A stretch of 64,000 nucleotides of DNA. Origin: JAFGMQ01 sp036733345 (GTDB lineage Bacteria > Desulfobacterota > DSM-4660 > Desulfatiglandales > Desulfatiglandaceae). The position numbers and the translations under genes were made by a program. A model generated the notes under the pieces. The model saw only the letters and a list, made by a program, of their open reading frames with translations. It searched no databases and was not told where the DNA came from. Location of the stretch: the NCBI GenBank assembly GCA_036733345.1, contig DAINAR010000001.1, positions 131,887 through 195,886 of the forward strand, in the 5' to 3' direction. Positions 1 to 9,688 of this stretch are shown here, piece after piece (the stretch's first letter is position 1; the number at the start of each line of letters is the position of its first letter).

Positions 1-107
1 ATCGCTTCCTTCTTATTAATATTAATAATTCCTAAAAAAATACTTGATATATACATCAGGCTTTGTTAAATAGATTGATTCTAAAAAAAACCATATGGAG
101 ATATGAA

Positions 108-299
108 ATGGCAAAAGTATGCGAAATCTGTGGTAAAAAACCTGTAATCGGTTACAATGTCAGCCACGCTCATAACAAAACAAAAAAACGATGGGAACCT
201 AACCTTCAGAAGGTTAGAAACATCCAGAAAAATGGACAGGTGAAAAGGATAAGGGTCTGCACGAATTGCATTAAATCCGGCCGGGTTACTAAGCCCTGA
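108..299 (+). CDS. rpmB: 50S ribosomal protein L28
   Basis: Structural protein of the large ribosomal subunit, 63 aa, normal length for bL28. The protein begins MAKVCEICGKKP and ends near CTNCIKSGRVTK. It keeps the zinc-ribbon cysteine pairs (CxxC at residues 5-8 and again near residues 52-55) found in the C+ form of L28. An upstream in-frame start exists at 63, but the ATG at 108 is preferred because it follows a TGGAG ribosome-binding site at 96-100 and gives the family's usual N-terminus. It is transcribed alone, convergent with relA/spoT. Family assignment is secure. Confidence 0.96.
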   Translation: MAKVCEICGKKPVIGYNVSHAHNKTKKRWEPNLQKVRNIQKNGQVKRIRVCTNCIKSGRVTKP

Positions 300-366
300 C
301 TTTTTAATAGTCCGTCAAGTCATAATTGAAAGTTACTCTAAACATGTTTGATACTGGAATTCGATA

Positions 367-2508
367 TCAAAGTCTTTCCACTATAAGAACATGTTTAAGC
401 TTTTTTATCCCTCTCATAATATCTTCAAGCTGTTTGTAGTTTCCAACTTCGACGGTGAAATGGCTTATGCCCTTTTGATCCATCGTAGTTTTTATGTCGG
501 CCTGCATAATATTGCCGTTGTTTTTTGTAATTACAGCGCTTATATCTGCCAGCATCCCCTTCTGATTTACACTGATAACTCTTAGTTTTGCAATATACAC
601 ATCCTCCTTTGAGGACTCCCATGAGACTTCCACAAGCCTTTCAGGATCTGCCCTTTGAATGTGCCTGCATTTCTGATGATGAATCGTGACGCCACGCCCT
701 CTTGTAATAAAACCAATAACAGGCTCGCCAGGAAGAGGATTACAGCAATTTGCAAAGCGGATCAGCATCTCGCCGATGCCCTTAACCTTAATTCCACGAT
801 CAGCTTTCGTCCGCCTGAGTCGAACCAGCATTTTGCTGACAATACCTGTAGGCTTTTCAGGTTTCACTCCCATTTTTGTTTTGAGACGTCCAACGACCTG
901 CTTCAGTGAAACTTCCCCAAAACCTATTTGAGCAACCAAATCTTCTGCCGTATGAAATGAAAGGTCTTCTGCAATAGCCAGTATCTGCTCACTTTTCATT
1001 ATGTTTGGAAGGTTCAGGCGCTCCTGCTCAAGCGCCTTTTCAAGCATGCTCTTGCCCAGATTAACGCTTTCATCCCTTTCCTGATTTTTAAGCCATTGCT
1101 TAATTTTGGTTTTGGCCCTGGGAGTCTTAACGAATTCAAGCCAGTCTTTGCTTGGATGCTGTTTCGAAGATGTGACAATTTCTACAATATTGCCGTTCTT
1201 CAACTGCTGGCGGAGCGGGACCATCCTGCCGTTTATGCGTGCACCCATGCATTTTTCTCCTACTTCGGAATGAATACTGTATGCAAAATCAACAGCCGTA
1301 GCCCCTCTTGGAAATGATTTAACTTCCCCTTTCGGAGTGAATACATAGACTTCATCAGGAAAAAGGTTCATCCGGACAGTATCAAGGAACTCTTCGGGGT
1401 CATTTAGGTTTTGCTGCCATTCGAGAAGCTGCCTTAGCCATGAAAATTGTTTTTCATCCGTTTTGCTGGCAATCAATCCCTCTTTATATTTCCAGTGTGC
1501 AGCAATACCCTGTTCCGCAACCCTGTCCATTTCATGGGTTCGAATCTGCACCTCCATTCTCTGACCCAGTGGGCCAATCACAGTTGTATGCAATGATTGA
1601 TACATGTTTGCCTTCGGGACAGAAACATAATCTTTAAATCTGCCTGCAACAGGCTTCCACATGGCATGTATAAAACCAAGGGCCTCATAACACTCTTTAA
1701 TAGAATTGACAATCAATCGAAATGCCAGGACATCATAAACCTGGTCAGGGGTAAGATCCTGATCCACCATTTTTGTATATATACTGTAAAAGCTCTTCGG
1801 TCTTCCTTTTACAATAGCCTGAATGCCGAATTCTTCAAGCTTAGTTGAAATAAGTTCTTTAACATCCTGAATAAATGACTTATTTTCTGTCTTTCTTAAG
1901 GTTACTTCGGTCTTGATTTTCTGATAGGCCTCCGGCTCAATATAATAAAGGGCAAGGTCTTCCAGATTCGTTTTGATATTGTGTATACCCATCCTGGCAG
2001 CAAGAGGGGCATAAATCTCCAGTGTTTCTTTTGAAATTTCTCTTTGTTTCTCAGGGCGCTGGAAGCCTAATGTTCTCATGTTGTGCAGACGGTCAACCAG
2101 TTTAACCAGTATCACGCGAATATCAGTAGACATCGCAAGTATCATCTTCCGTATATTCTCGGCTTCGCGATGCTTGCGACTGGTGAAGTGCATTTTGCTG
2201 ATTTTTGTAACACCATCTACGATATTTGCAGTTTCCTCCCCAAAAAGTTCCTTCAACTCCTCGGGCTCAGCGGTAGTATCCTCAAGGGTGTCGTGAAGAA
2301 GCCCTGCTGCAATGCATACTACATCCATTCTCATCTGGGCGAGTATATAGGCTACTTCAAGCGGATGAGAAAGATATGGTTCACCCGAAAGGCGAATCTG
2401 TCCCTGATGAACCTTGGCTGAATAGACATATGCCTTCTGGATCAATCCGATATTGGCCTTCGGGTGATAACTCAAAATCTCGGATATGATATCATTTAAT
2501 CGAATCAT
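367..2508 (-). CDS. relA: RelA/SpoT bifunctional (p)ppGpp synthetase/hydrolase
   Basis: Makes and/or degrades the stringent-response alarmone (p)ppGpp; cytosolic; 713 aa, full length for a long Rel enzyme. The N-terminal HD hydrolase domain keeps the His-Asp pair at residues 72-73 (LLHDTLEDT). A synthetase domain follows, with RFKDYVSVPKANMYQSLHT around residue 300. A TGS domain (VYVFTPKGEV, about 390-455) and a C-terminal ACT domain (about 640-713) complete the Rel architecture. Both catalytic halves look intact, so a bifunctional Rel/SpoT-like enzyme is likelier than a hydrolase-dead RelA. Its start overlaps the end of proS by 17 nt, so the two are probably translationally coupled. Confidence 0.95.
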   Translation of the reverse strand: MIRLNDIISEILSYHPKANIGLIQKAYVYSAKVHQGQIRLSGEPYLSHPLEVAYILAQMRMDVVCIAAGLLHDTLEDTTAEPEELKELFGEETANIVDGVTKISKMHFTSRKHREAENIRKMILAMSTDIRVILVKLVDRLHNMRTLGFQRPEKQREISKETLEIYAPLAARMGIHNIKTNLEDLALYYIEPEAYQKIKTEVTLRKTENKSFIQDVKELISTKLEEFGIQAIVKGRPKSFYSIYTKMVDQDLTPDQVYDVLAFRLIVNSIKECYEALGFIHAMWKPVAGRFKDYVSVPKANMYQSLHTTVIGPLGQRMEVQIRTHEMDRVAEQGIAAHWKYKEGLIASKTDEKQFSWLRQLLEWQQNLNDPEEFLDTVRMNLFPDEVYVFTPKGEVKSFPRGATAVDFAYSIHSEVGEKCMGARINGRMVPLRQQLKNGNIVEIVTSSKQHPSKDWLEFVKTPRAKTKIKQWLKNQERDESVNLGKSMLEKALEQERLNLPNIMKSEQILAIAEDLSFHTAEDLVAQIGFGEVSLKQVVGRLKTKMGVKPEKPTGIVSKMLVRLRRTKADRGIKVKGIGEMLIRFANCCNPLPGEPVIGFITRGRGVTIHHQKCRHIQRADPERLVEVSWESSKEDVYIAKLRVISVNQKGMLADISAVITKNNGNIMQADIKTTMDQKGISHFTVEVGNYKQLEDIMRGIKKLKHVLIVERL

Positions 2509-4219
2509 AAATGTCTTTTACTTTTTTCATTATAATTTCAGACGCATCTTCAATTGGTATTTCCATTATTTCAGACTCGTTACGTAATTTCAGCTCCACT
2601 TTACCATTCTTAATCCCCTTTAATCCCACGGTAATACGAACTGGTACTCCAAGAAGATCGGCATCATTAAACTTGATGCCTGCACGTTCATCCCTGTCAT
2701 CAAGAAGAACTTCAATCTCGTTTTCAAGCAGGTCAGTGTATATCCTGTATGCTGCCTCAATCACATCTATCTCATGCATCTGAAGAGGAAGAATGATAAC
2801 TTCGAAAGGCGCGAGAGGAATAGGAAAAATAACTCCGTCCTTGTCATGATTCTGTTCTATCGCAGCAGTAATGGTTCTTCCGACTCCAATTCCGTAACAT
2901 CCCATGATGATATTCTTTTCCTTTCCCTGTTCGTCAAGAAAAACCGCTTTAAGTGCCTTGCTGTATTTCTCACCCAGCTTGAAAACATGCCCGACCTCAA
3001 TTCCGCGGTTGAATTCGATTTTACCCCCGCATTTAGGACAGATATCATCCGGAGTGATTACTCTCAAGTCCCCAAAGAGATCTACTTTAAAATCCCTCTC
3101 CAAATTCACATTCCTTATGTGAAAATCCTTTTTATTTCCTCCCGTAACAGCATTTATCATGTGCTTTATTGAGTAATCGGCAATCACCTTTACTTTTAAA
3201 CCAACAGGGCCTGCAAAGCCTGTAGGCGCACCCGTGGTCTCCTCAATCTGATCATGTCCCGCCAGTTCAACGGTTTGAGAACCAAGAAGGTTTTTAAGTT
3301 TGGTCTCATTTAATTCATGGTCTCCTCTCACCAATGCAGCTACCAAATCATCATCAGAGACAAAGATAAGCGTCTTTATGAGCTGATCCGCTGAAATACC
3401 AAGAAAAGAGGTCACTTCCTCGATGGTCCTGATATCCGGAGTATGGATTTCCTCGATGGGCTCCATTTGTTTGTTTTCAGATCCAGTATTTTCATCGGCC
3501 ATACGGACTTCAGCTCTCTCAAGATTCGCAGCGTAATCGCATTCTGTACAATTTACTATCTGATCTTCTCCGGTATCTGCCAGAACCATAAACTCGTGGG
3601 AAAAACTTCCGCCTATTGCGCCGCTGTCCGCTTCGACAGCACGGAATGTGAGTCCGCACCTTTGAAATATTCTTTTATATGCCTCAAACATGATTTCATA
3701 ACTGCGGTTTGCTCCTTCTTCATCCGCATCAAAGCTGTAGGCATCCTTCATAATAAATTCGCGACCGCGCATGATACCGAATCTCGGTCGAATTTCATCT
3801 CTGAATTTTGTCTGTATCTGGTAAAAATTAATCGGCATTTGCTTGTAAGAATGTATTTCTCTCCTCACAAGGTCAGTAATAACCTCCTCATGTGTAGGCC
3901 CCATGCACATTTCGTGGCTGTGACGGTCCTTGAACCGCAATAATTCGCGTCCATAATAATCCCACCTACCGCTTTCCTGCCATAGCTCGGCAGGTTGAAC
4001 CGCAGGCATAAGAACTTCTATTGCGCCTGCCCTGTTCATCTCTTCCCTTATAATATTCTCAACCTTTCTGATAGACCTGAGTCCAACCGGAAGATAAGTA
4101 TAAATACCGGATGTAAGTTTCCTGATCATGCCCGCCCTAAGCATCAACTGATGGCTTATTATCTCAGCATCAGCAGGAACTTCCTTATGTGTTGGTATAA
4201 AATAATTTGAATATCGCAT
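2492..4219 (-). CDS. proS: Prolyl-tRNA synthetase (bacterial type with INS editing domain)
   Basis: Charges tRNA-Pro with proline in the cytosol. The 575-aa length and the insertion of a YbaK-like editing domain between the class II motifs (about residues 230-390) mark the long bacterial type. Class II motifs are visible: MGPTHEEVITDLVRRE (motif 2 region), FRDEIRPRFGIMRGREF, and GCYGIGVGRT (motif 3). The start is placed at the ATG giving MRYSNYFIPTHKE, the canonical N-terminus; a TTG four codons upstream (4231) is also possible. It lies between ispG and relA/spoT on the same strand, an arrangement seen in Desulfobacterota. Confidence 0.95.
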   Translation of the reverse strand: MRYSNYFIPTHKEVPADAEIISHQLMLRAGMIRKLTSGIYTYLPVGLRSIRKVENIIREEMNRAGAIEVLMPAVQPAELWQESGRWDYYGRELLRFKDRHSHEMCMGPTHEEVITDLVRREIHSYKQMPINFYQIQTKFRDEIRPRFGIMRGREFIMKDAYSFDADEEGANRSYEIMFEAYKRIFQRCGLTFRAVEADSGAIGGSFSHEFMVLADTGEDQIVNCTECDYAANLERAEVRMADENTGSENKQMEPIEEIHTPDIRTIEEVTSFLGISADQLIKTLIFVSDDDLVAALVRGDHELNETKLKNLLGSQTVELAGHDQIEETTGAPTGFAGPVGLKVKVIADYSIKHMINAVTGGNKKDFHIRNVNLERDFKVDLFGDLRVITPDDICPKCGGKIEFNRGIEVGHVFKLGEKYSKALKAVFLDEQGKEKNIIMGCYGIGVGRTITAAIEQNHDKDGVIFPIPLAPFEVIILPLQMHEIDVIEAAYRIYTDLLENEIEVLLDDRDERAGIKFNDADLLGVPVRITVGLKGIKNGKVELKLRNESEIMEIPIEDASEIIMKKVKDIYDSIK

Positions 4220-4240
4220 AATAAATTTCAATCTCCCCTG

Positions 4241-5317
4241 TTATCGTTCGACCATTTTCCTAACTTCATCAATCAGCACATCTGCCAGATCAGCTTCCGG
4301 AACTTTTGCTACAATCTTTCCCTTTCTAAAAAGAATGCCCTGCCCTCTTCCGCCTGCAATCCCAATATCCGCCTCTTTTGCCTCCCCGGGCCCATTGACC
4401 ACACACCCCATTATGGCAACTTTCGGGGATGCCGCAATCCCCGAAAGAGCCTTTTCAACTCTTTCAACCAGGCTGAAAAGGTCAATCTCGGTCCGGCCGC
4501 AGGTAGGACAGGAAATAATTTCAGGCCCCCTGTGCCTGATATCAAGCGCCCTGAGGATCTCGTATGCTACTTTTACTTCATCCACAGGATCCCTTGTTAA
4601 AGACACTCGAAACGTATCTCCAATCCCCTTTGACAACAGATATCCAATCCCTATAGAGCTTTTCACAGTACCTGAAATCAGTGTCCCTGATTCCGTAACT
4701 CCCAGATGCAGAGGGTAATCCACCTCCCGGCTAAAGAGCTCATTTGCAGTAATGGTATCTATGACGTTTGAGGATTTTAATGAAATTTTTATCTGTTCAA
4801 ACCCCAGTGTTTCGAACAGATTAATATATTTCAGAGCGCTTTCCACCATAGCCTCAGGGGATGGATGTCCATACTTCAGCAGTGTCTCCTTGTGAATGGA
4901 ACCTGAATTGACTCCGATTCGAATAGACGCATTATGCTTTTGCGCAGAATTTACAACTTCCTCAATTGCTTTTTTGCCCCCTATGTTTCCCGGATTGATC
5001 CTGAGGGCATCTGCCCCCGCATCCAGTGCCTCAACAGCAAGGCGATGATCAAAGTGAATATCCGCTATAATGGGTATTTTGACCTTTGATTTGATTTTGG
5101 CCAGGGCTTTTGCCGCTTCTTTATCCGGAACAGCTACCCGGATAATCTCACAGCCGATATTTTCAAGGCTTTCTATCTGTTTCACGGTTGAAGGTACATC
5201 TCTGGTGTCCGTGTTTGTCATGGACTGAACCACAACAGGCGATTCTCCGCCTATTGTCACATCTCCGACATAAATCCTGCGCGTCTTTTTCCTTTTTTCT
5301 ATCATATTAGCATCCAC
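4241..5317 (-). CDS. ispG: 4-hydroxy-3-methylbut-2-enyl diphosphate synthase (IspG/GcpE)
   Basis: Converts MEcPP to HMBPP in the non-mevalonate isoprenoid pathway using a [4Fe-4S] cluster. The 358-aa protein has the TIM-barrel front half (PIIADIHFD, LRINPGNIGG) and the cluster ligands Cys270, Cys273 and Cys305 plus Glu312 (SCPTCGRT and GCVVNGPGE), at the same numbers as in the E. coli enzyme. The start is a GTG at 5317 preceded by GGGGG five bases upstream. It is probably first in the ispG-proS-relA operon, with only 21 nt to the proS start. Confidence 0.96.
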   Translation of the reverse strand: MDANMIEKRKKTRRIYVGDVTIGGESPVVVQSMTNTDTRDVPSTVKQIESLENIGCEIIRVAVPDKEAAKALAKIKSKVKIPIIADIHFDHRLAVEALDAGADALRINPGNIGGKKAIEEVVNSAQKHNASIRIGVNSGSIHKETLLKYGHPSPEAMVESALKYINLFETLGFEQIKISLKSSNVIDTITANELFSREVDYPLHLGVTESGTLISGTVKSSIGIGYLLSKGIGDTFRVSLTRDPVDEVKVAYEILRALDIRHRGPEIISCPTCGRTEIDLFSLVERVEKALSGIAASPKVAIMGCVVNGPGEAKEADIGIAGGRGQGILFRKGKIVAKVPEADLADVLIDEVRKMVER

Positions 5318-5583
5318 ATCGTCCCCCTGATTCCCATCAAGACATCATCTGCCGCTACGAAAGGCTCATTCCCTGAGAAAAGGCAAAGAGGAGCTTAAAT
5401 TATAAATTCTATAGGGTAATGCCGATTTTGAGTGGAATAGGCATATAATAACCTGCATTTGGACAGGAATACTCAAAAACCAGCTGATTTTAAACTTGAT
5501 ACATAAATCAGTTTGAGCCAGTTGACAAAATCCGTTCATCGAGGAGAGCGAAATCGGACAAAATGGATGTTTTTTAAAGGTCT

Positions 5584-6756
5584 TTAATACAGGAACATCG
5601 GCTTGCCACTGACATGCCGTATTTTTGGTCTATATTCTTTTACGTCGTAAAGTTCTCTCACGTCAACTCTCTTTTGTCCGGTACTTATCGTGCTTATAGG
5701 AATATCCGTATATGTTCCTCCGCTCAAGGCAATAAGACGGCCAAAAGATCCTTTCAGAAACAGATCAATTGCCATATTGGCAAAATTAACAGCCACCATA
5801 AGGTCCAGTGAATCAGGCGCGCCGCTTCTCATCAGATAGGACAATTTCTGGTTAAGGATATTCTCTCCTGTCAATTCTTTAAGAATCACCCCTGTTTCCT
5901 CCCCTATGCCTCCCAGCCTCATGTGACCATATGCATCGCACTCCCCTGACATAAGCATCTCTCCACCGATCATCCTGGCACCTTCTGAGATTGTAATCAT
6001 TGCATAATTCTTGGGATTTTCCACCTTATCCTTCATTATAAGTTCTGCAAGCCGTTTCGGGTCAAACGGGACTTCGGAAATGATTGCACGGTCTACTCCG
6101 GCCAGATAAGCGGATATTAGAGATGTTTCACCGCAGTACCGTCCAAAAAGCTCAATAACGGCAATACGCTCATGAGAACCGGTGCAGGTCCTGAGGGCAT
6201 GAATGAAACCGACACCCCTTGTGACTGCCGTAGAAAAGCCAATGCAGAAATCCGTGCCAAAGACATCATTGTCCATTGTCTTTGGAATAGCTATCACCGG
6301 AACCCCTTCCCTGCTGAGTCTTTCGGCAAAGCTGAGCGTATCATCCCCCCCAATAGGGATAACTGCGTCAATTTTCAGTATCTCAAGGTTTTTAACGACC
6401 TGAAATGTAAAATCCTTTACCTCATCTTCTCTGATAAATTCCTTTTTAAGAAAGTCAGGGGCCTGCTTCATTTTGACAGAACTAGGGTTTGTTCTGGAAG
6501 TATGGAGATATGTCCCGCCTGATCTGTCAATAGTTCTTACTTCAGCCGGAGCAAGTTCCTGGATACATTGTTCTTCAGAAACGGGATCTTCAGGGTTGTA
6601 TTCCAGTAGGCCTGCCCACCCGCGCCTGATTCCAATTGTCCTGATGCCTTCACTGGCTGCCCTGTATACAAGCGTTTTAATGCATGGATTAAGTCCCGGC
6701 ACATCACCGCCGCCGGTTAAAATGGCAATAGTCGGCTTGTTTTTCCCTTTTTTCAT
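5584..6756 (-). CDS. 6-phosphofructokinase, PPi-dependent-type active site
   Basis: Phosphorylates fructose 6-phosphate to the 1,6-bisphosphate in glycolysis. The 390-aa protein begins MKKGKNKPTIAIL; this start follows a GGGAGGG site six bases upstream and is preferred to the in-frame start at 6807. The phosphoryl-donor loop is GGDD (residues 136-139) rather than GGDG, and the catalytic loop reads PKTMDND (158-164) with Lys where ATP enzymes have Gly. In this family that Asp/Lys pair marks pyrophosphate-dependent enzymes. GGGDVPGLNPCIK is the N-terminal nucleotide/phosphate loop. PPi use is inferred from these two positions, not shown. Confidence 0.9.
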   Translation of the reverse strand: MKKGKNKPTIAILTGGGDVPGLNPCIKTLVYRAASEGIRTIGIRRGWAGLLEYNPEDPVSEEQCIQELAPAEVRTIDRSGGTYLHTSRTNPSSVKMKQAPDFLKKEFIREDEVKDFTFQVVKNLEILKIDAVIPIGGDDTLSFAERLSREGVPVIAIPKTMDNDVFGTDFCIGFSTAVTRGVGFIHALRTCTGSHERIAVIELFGRYCGETSLISAYLAGVDRAIISEVPFDPKRLAELIMKDKVENPKNYAMITISEGARMIGGEMLMSGECDAYGHMRLGGIGEETGVILKELTGENILNQKLSYLMRSGAPDSLDLMVAVNFANMAIDLFLKGSFGRLIALSGGTYTDIPISTISTGQKRVDVRELYDVKEYRPKIRHVSGKPMFLY

Positions 6757-6962
6757 CGGCAGCCCTCCCATGCTGAACAAAAATAATGCGTTTTGTGCAT
6801 TAGTCACTCTTTGCAGTGCAACTTATGCCGTTTTTCAATGTCTATAATATATACTAAATTAGAGAAACACTTCTGCCCTGTCAAGATCATTTACCTTCAG
6901 CCGATCAGGTCTGGTTTATATCAAGGTGCAGATTGTGTGGCAAAAAGCCCAAACCATAAAAA

Positions 6963-7421
6963 TCAGTTTTTAATTACTGCCAAAACCTCTTTACTATGTT
7001 CCTTCACCTTCACCTTTGGAAAGACTTTAATTATGATCCCTTTCTCATCAATGATAAATGTGGAGCGAATCACGCCCATATAGGTCCTGCCGTACATCTT
7101 TTTTTCTCCCCAGGCACCGTAAAGCCCGGAAACCTCATGATCCGGATCGCTCAACAGTTTAAATGGCAAATTGTGTTTGAATTTGAAACCATCGTGAGAT
7201 TTTACAGTATCCGGACTGATTCCTAAAACCACTGCTCCAGCCGAAGTGATTTCACTATAATCATCGCGAAAGCTCAGGGCCTCGGCAGTGCATCCTGATG
7301 TGTTGTCTTTTGGATAGAAATAGAGCACAACCTTCTTTCCAAGATAATCGGACAAAGAGACCGCCCCCCCTCCGTCTGTCGGCAGGGAAAAATCAGGGGC
7401 TTTCTTTCCTTCAGTCAACAT
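6963..7421 (-). CDS. bcp: Peroxiredoxin, Bcp/PrxQ family (thioredoxin-dependent thiol peroxidase)
   Basis: Reduces hydrogen and organic peroxides using thiol reductants; cytosolic, 152 aa, normal length. The peroxidatic Cys44 lies in DNTSGCTAEA, the PrxQ form of the PxxxTPGCT motif with Ser for Pro. No second cysteine is present, so it should act as a 1-Cys enzyme needing an external resolving thiol. The start has a good AAAGGAAG ribosome-binding site. It sits about 85 nt downstream of the YyaL-type gene on the same strand; that neighbour carries a thioredoxin-like domain, but a functional link is only suggested by adjacency. Confidence 0.93.
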   Translation of the reverse strand: MLTEGKKAPDFSLPTDGGGAVSLSDYLGKKVVLYFYPKDNTSGCTAEALSFRDDYSEITSAGAVVLGISPDTVKSHDGFKFKHNLPFKLLSDPDHEVSGLYGAWGEKKMYGRTYMGVIRSTFIIDEKGIIIKVFPKVKVKEHSKEVLAVIKN

Positions 7422-7459
7422 ATTTTCTTCCTTTCAAATATAGAGCATTACATTAATCG

Positions 7460-7507
7460 TCCGGCTGTTTAAAACCCTGCCATTGAGCAACAGACCGAAC
7501 AGCCGGA
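7460..7507 (-). terminator. Stem-loop after yyaL-like gene
   Basis: A perfect 10-bp inverted repeat (TCCGGCTGTT at 7460-7469, AACAGCCGGA at 7498-7507) begins at the stop codon of the upstream minus-strand gene. The loop is about 28 nt and there is no T-run after it, so it could be a transcript-stabilising or processing hairpin rather than an intrinsic terminator. Confidence 0.35.
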
Positions 7508-9538
7508 TCACAAATTCGGCTTCTCCAATATATCCCGCAATCCGTTCGGATCATTAACAGGCCGATTACATACAAAGTTCCGACATACATAGGCAGTGGC
7601 CTTGCCTTCCAGCTGAACTCTGTTCTGCAGCAAAGGCACTTCGCATTCAGCAAGCCCCACAGCCACCACTTGATGCGGGGCGAACCCCCTGTTTACTTCA
7701 GCCAGCAGTGCCCTGGTATCTGCCGCGCCCGGTTCACCTATTACAGCAATTTCAAAAGGCCGGGACAAAAAATAATCAAGAGCAATGAGCCACTGGCCGA
7801 AGCCAAGAGGATTCTGAGCAATAAGCGGCTGTATTGGTTTCAGACTCTTTTCCGCCTCTTCTGCATAACGGGGCTCCATGCTCAATCCGGATAGCATAAT
7901 CAATACAGTTACCGCCATCCCGTTACCGGAGGGTGTTGCATTGTCCTGCATTTCCCTTGGGCGAAACATTAGGGTTTCATGATCGATGGTAGTATCGTAA
8001 AATCCCCGCGGAGCTTTGAAATACCTGATCATCAGATCACTTAATTCTCGTGCCTGCCTGTACCATTCGGGATCGTAGGTAATCCGGTAAAGTTCCAGAA
8101 GACCTCTTATTAAATGTGTATAATCCTCCAGATAGGCGTTAAGTCTGGCCCTACCCGCTCTTTCACCCTGTTCATAATGAGCTTTCCAGGTTCGCACCAA
8201 ACGTCCATTTTTACTGCGCATTACCTCCATCAGGAACCGTGCATTATTCTCAGCAGTCTTAAGGTAATCATTTCTTCCCAGAACCCGGGCTGCCTCGGCA
8301 AAAGCAGCCAGCATCAGTCCATTCCATGAAGTAATTATCTTTTCATCCCTGTTGGGGCGAACCCTCTTTTCCCTGACAGCAAGCATACTTTCCCTGGCTT
8401 CCGCCAGCTTCGGCCGCAGCTTCAGGTCATCCCTGTATTCGAGGATATTGCTCCCCTCGAAATTGCCCTTATCACTAACATCATAAGCATTTATAAAATT
8501 ACCGGCACCCTTTCCAAGCACCGATTCAACCTCATCCTTAGTCCAAACAAAATATTTACCTTCCTTGCCTTCGCTGTCAGCATCCTGGGTTGAATAAAAA
8601 CCGCCCAGCGGGTCTGTCATCTCACGCATCACATAATCCAGAATTTCTTCAGTGATTGTACGGAAAAATGTCATTCCAGTAACCTGCCATGCATGTAAAT
8701 ATACCCGCGCCAGTAGCGCATTATCGTAAAGCATCTTTTCAAAATGAGGCACCAGCCAGCGATTATCTACAGAATAACGATGAAAACCGCCTCCAAGCTG
8801 ATCATACATACCACCCCTCGCCATAGCCTCGAGACTCTGGGTTACCATCTGCAGGGCATCCGGGTTTCCGGTTTTTCGATGATATCTCAGCAGAAATTCC
8901 AGTACCATGGAATAAGGAAACTTCGGGGCTGAGCCCCAGCCCCCGTTAGTTTTGTCAAATTGCTGCTGAATATTCCTGAAGGCTGTTGTCAGGGTTTCCT
9001 GTTTCAGCCCCTGCCCTGCCATATTTAGACCAGCCGCCCCCTGTCTTACGATAGCTTCAACTAGTTCTTTCCCGCCCTTTACTATCTCTTCACGCCTGTT
9101 TTTCCATGCATCTGCCACTGCCTTCAATACTTCCGGGAATGAAGGCATATTGTATCGGGGTACGGGCGGGTAATATGTCCCACCATAGAATGGGATTCCA
9201 TAAGGTGTAAGAAATACCGACATGGGCCAGCCCCCGCTGCCGGTCATTGTCTGTACAGCGGTCATGTATATATTATCAAGATCAGGCCGCTCCTCCCGGT
9301 CTACCTTTATATTAATAAAGTATCGATTCATTATAGAGGCAGTTCGTTCATCCTCAAACGATTCGTGAGCCATCACGTGACACCAGTGACAGGCTGAATA
9401 ACCGATGGAGAGGAAGATAGGCTTGTCCTGCAATTTTGCCAGATTAAGTGCTTTTTCGCCCCAGGGATACCAGTTCACCGGATTTTCGGCATGCTGAATT
9501 AGATAGGGACTGATTTCTCCGCCTAATTGGTTCGACAT
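7508..9538 (-). CDS. YyaL/SSP411-type protein: thioredoxin-like domain plus alpha/alpha-barrel (DUF255)
   Basis: Member of the widespread bacterial YyaL (eukaryotic SPATA20) family, 676 aa, usual length. The N-terminal third is a thioredoxin-like domain with a CxxC-type motif at Cys50/Cys53 (SACHWCHVM), and the canonical start region QHAENPVNWYPWG is intact. The rest resembles the six-hairpin glycosidase-like alpha/alpha barrel, with the family motifs GGWPMSVFLTP, YDQLGGGFHRYS and VPHFEKMLYDNA. The biochemical role of the family is not settled. The gene is followed closely by bcp and may be co-transcribed with it. Confidence 0.93.
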   Translation of the reverse strand: MSNQLGGEISPYLIQHAENPVNWYPWGEKALNLAKLQDKPIFLSIGYSACHWCHVMAHESFEDERTASIMNRYFINIKVDREERPDLDNIYMTAVQTMTGSGGWPMSVFLTPYGIPFYGGTYYPPVPRYNMPSFPEVLKAVADAWKNRREEIVKGGKELVEAIVRQGAAGLNMAGQGLKQETLTTAFRNIQQQFDKTNGGWGSAPKFPYSMVLEFLLRYHRKTGNPDALQMVTQSLEAMARGGMYDQLGGGFHRYSVDNRWLVPHFEKMLYDNALLARVYLHAWQVTGMTFFRTITEEILDYVMREMTDPLGGFYSTQDADSEGKEGKYFVWTKDEVESVLGKGAGNFINAYDVSDKGNFEGSNILEYRDDLKLRPKLAEARESMLAVREKRVRPNRDEKIITSWNGLMLAAFAEAARVLGRNDYLKTAENNARFLMEVMRSKNGRLVRTWKAHYEQGERAGRARLNAYLEDYTHLIRGLLELYRITYDPEWYRQARELSDLMIRYFKAPRGFYDTTIDHETLMFRPREMQDNATPSGNGMAVTVLIMLSGLSMEPRYAEEAEKSLKPIQPLIAQNPLGFGQWLIALDYFLSRPFEIAVIGEPGAADTRALLAEVNRGFAPHQVVAVGLAECEVPLLQNRVQLEGKATAYVCRNFVCNRPVNDPNGLRDILEKPNL

Positions 9539-9612
9539 AATTTTTTTACCTTAGTAAGTTTATTATCATCAAGCTAAGCGTTATAATACTCAACATGTCA
9601 GTTTTATATCCA

Positions 9613-9655
9613 AAAAGAGGCTCCCCCGTTAAAAGATCAAACGGGCGGAGCCTCA
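9613..9655 (-). terminator. Intrinsic terminator downstream of the OmpA-family gene
   Basis: GAGGCTCC/GGAGCCTC arms, extended by a CCGTT/AACGG pairing with a small bulge, form a GC-rich hairpin. Read on the minus strand it is followed by TTTTT. It lies 34 nt after the OmpA-family stop codon and in front of yyaL, so it should end the OmpA transcript. Confidence 0.75.
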
Positions 9656-9688
9656 TAATAGCACAGATGCACTCAAATCATAGAAATT

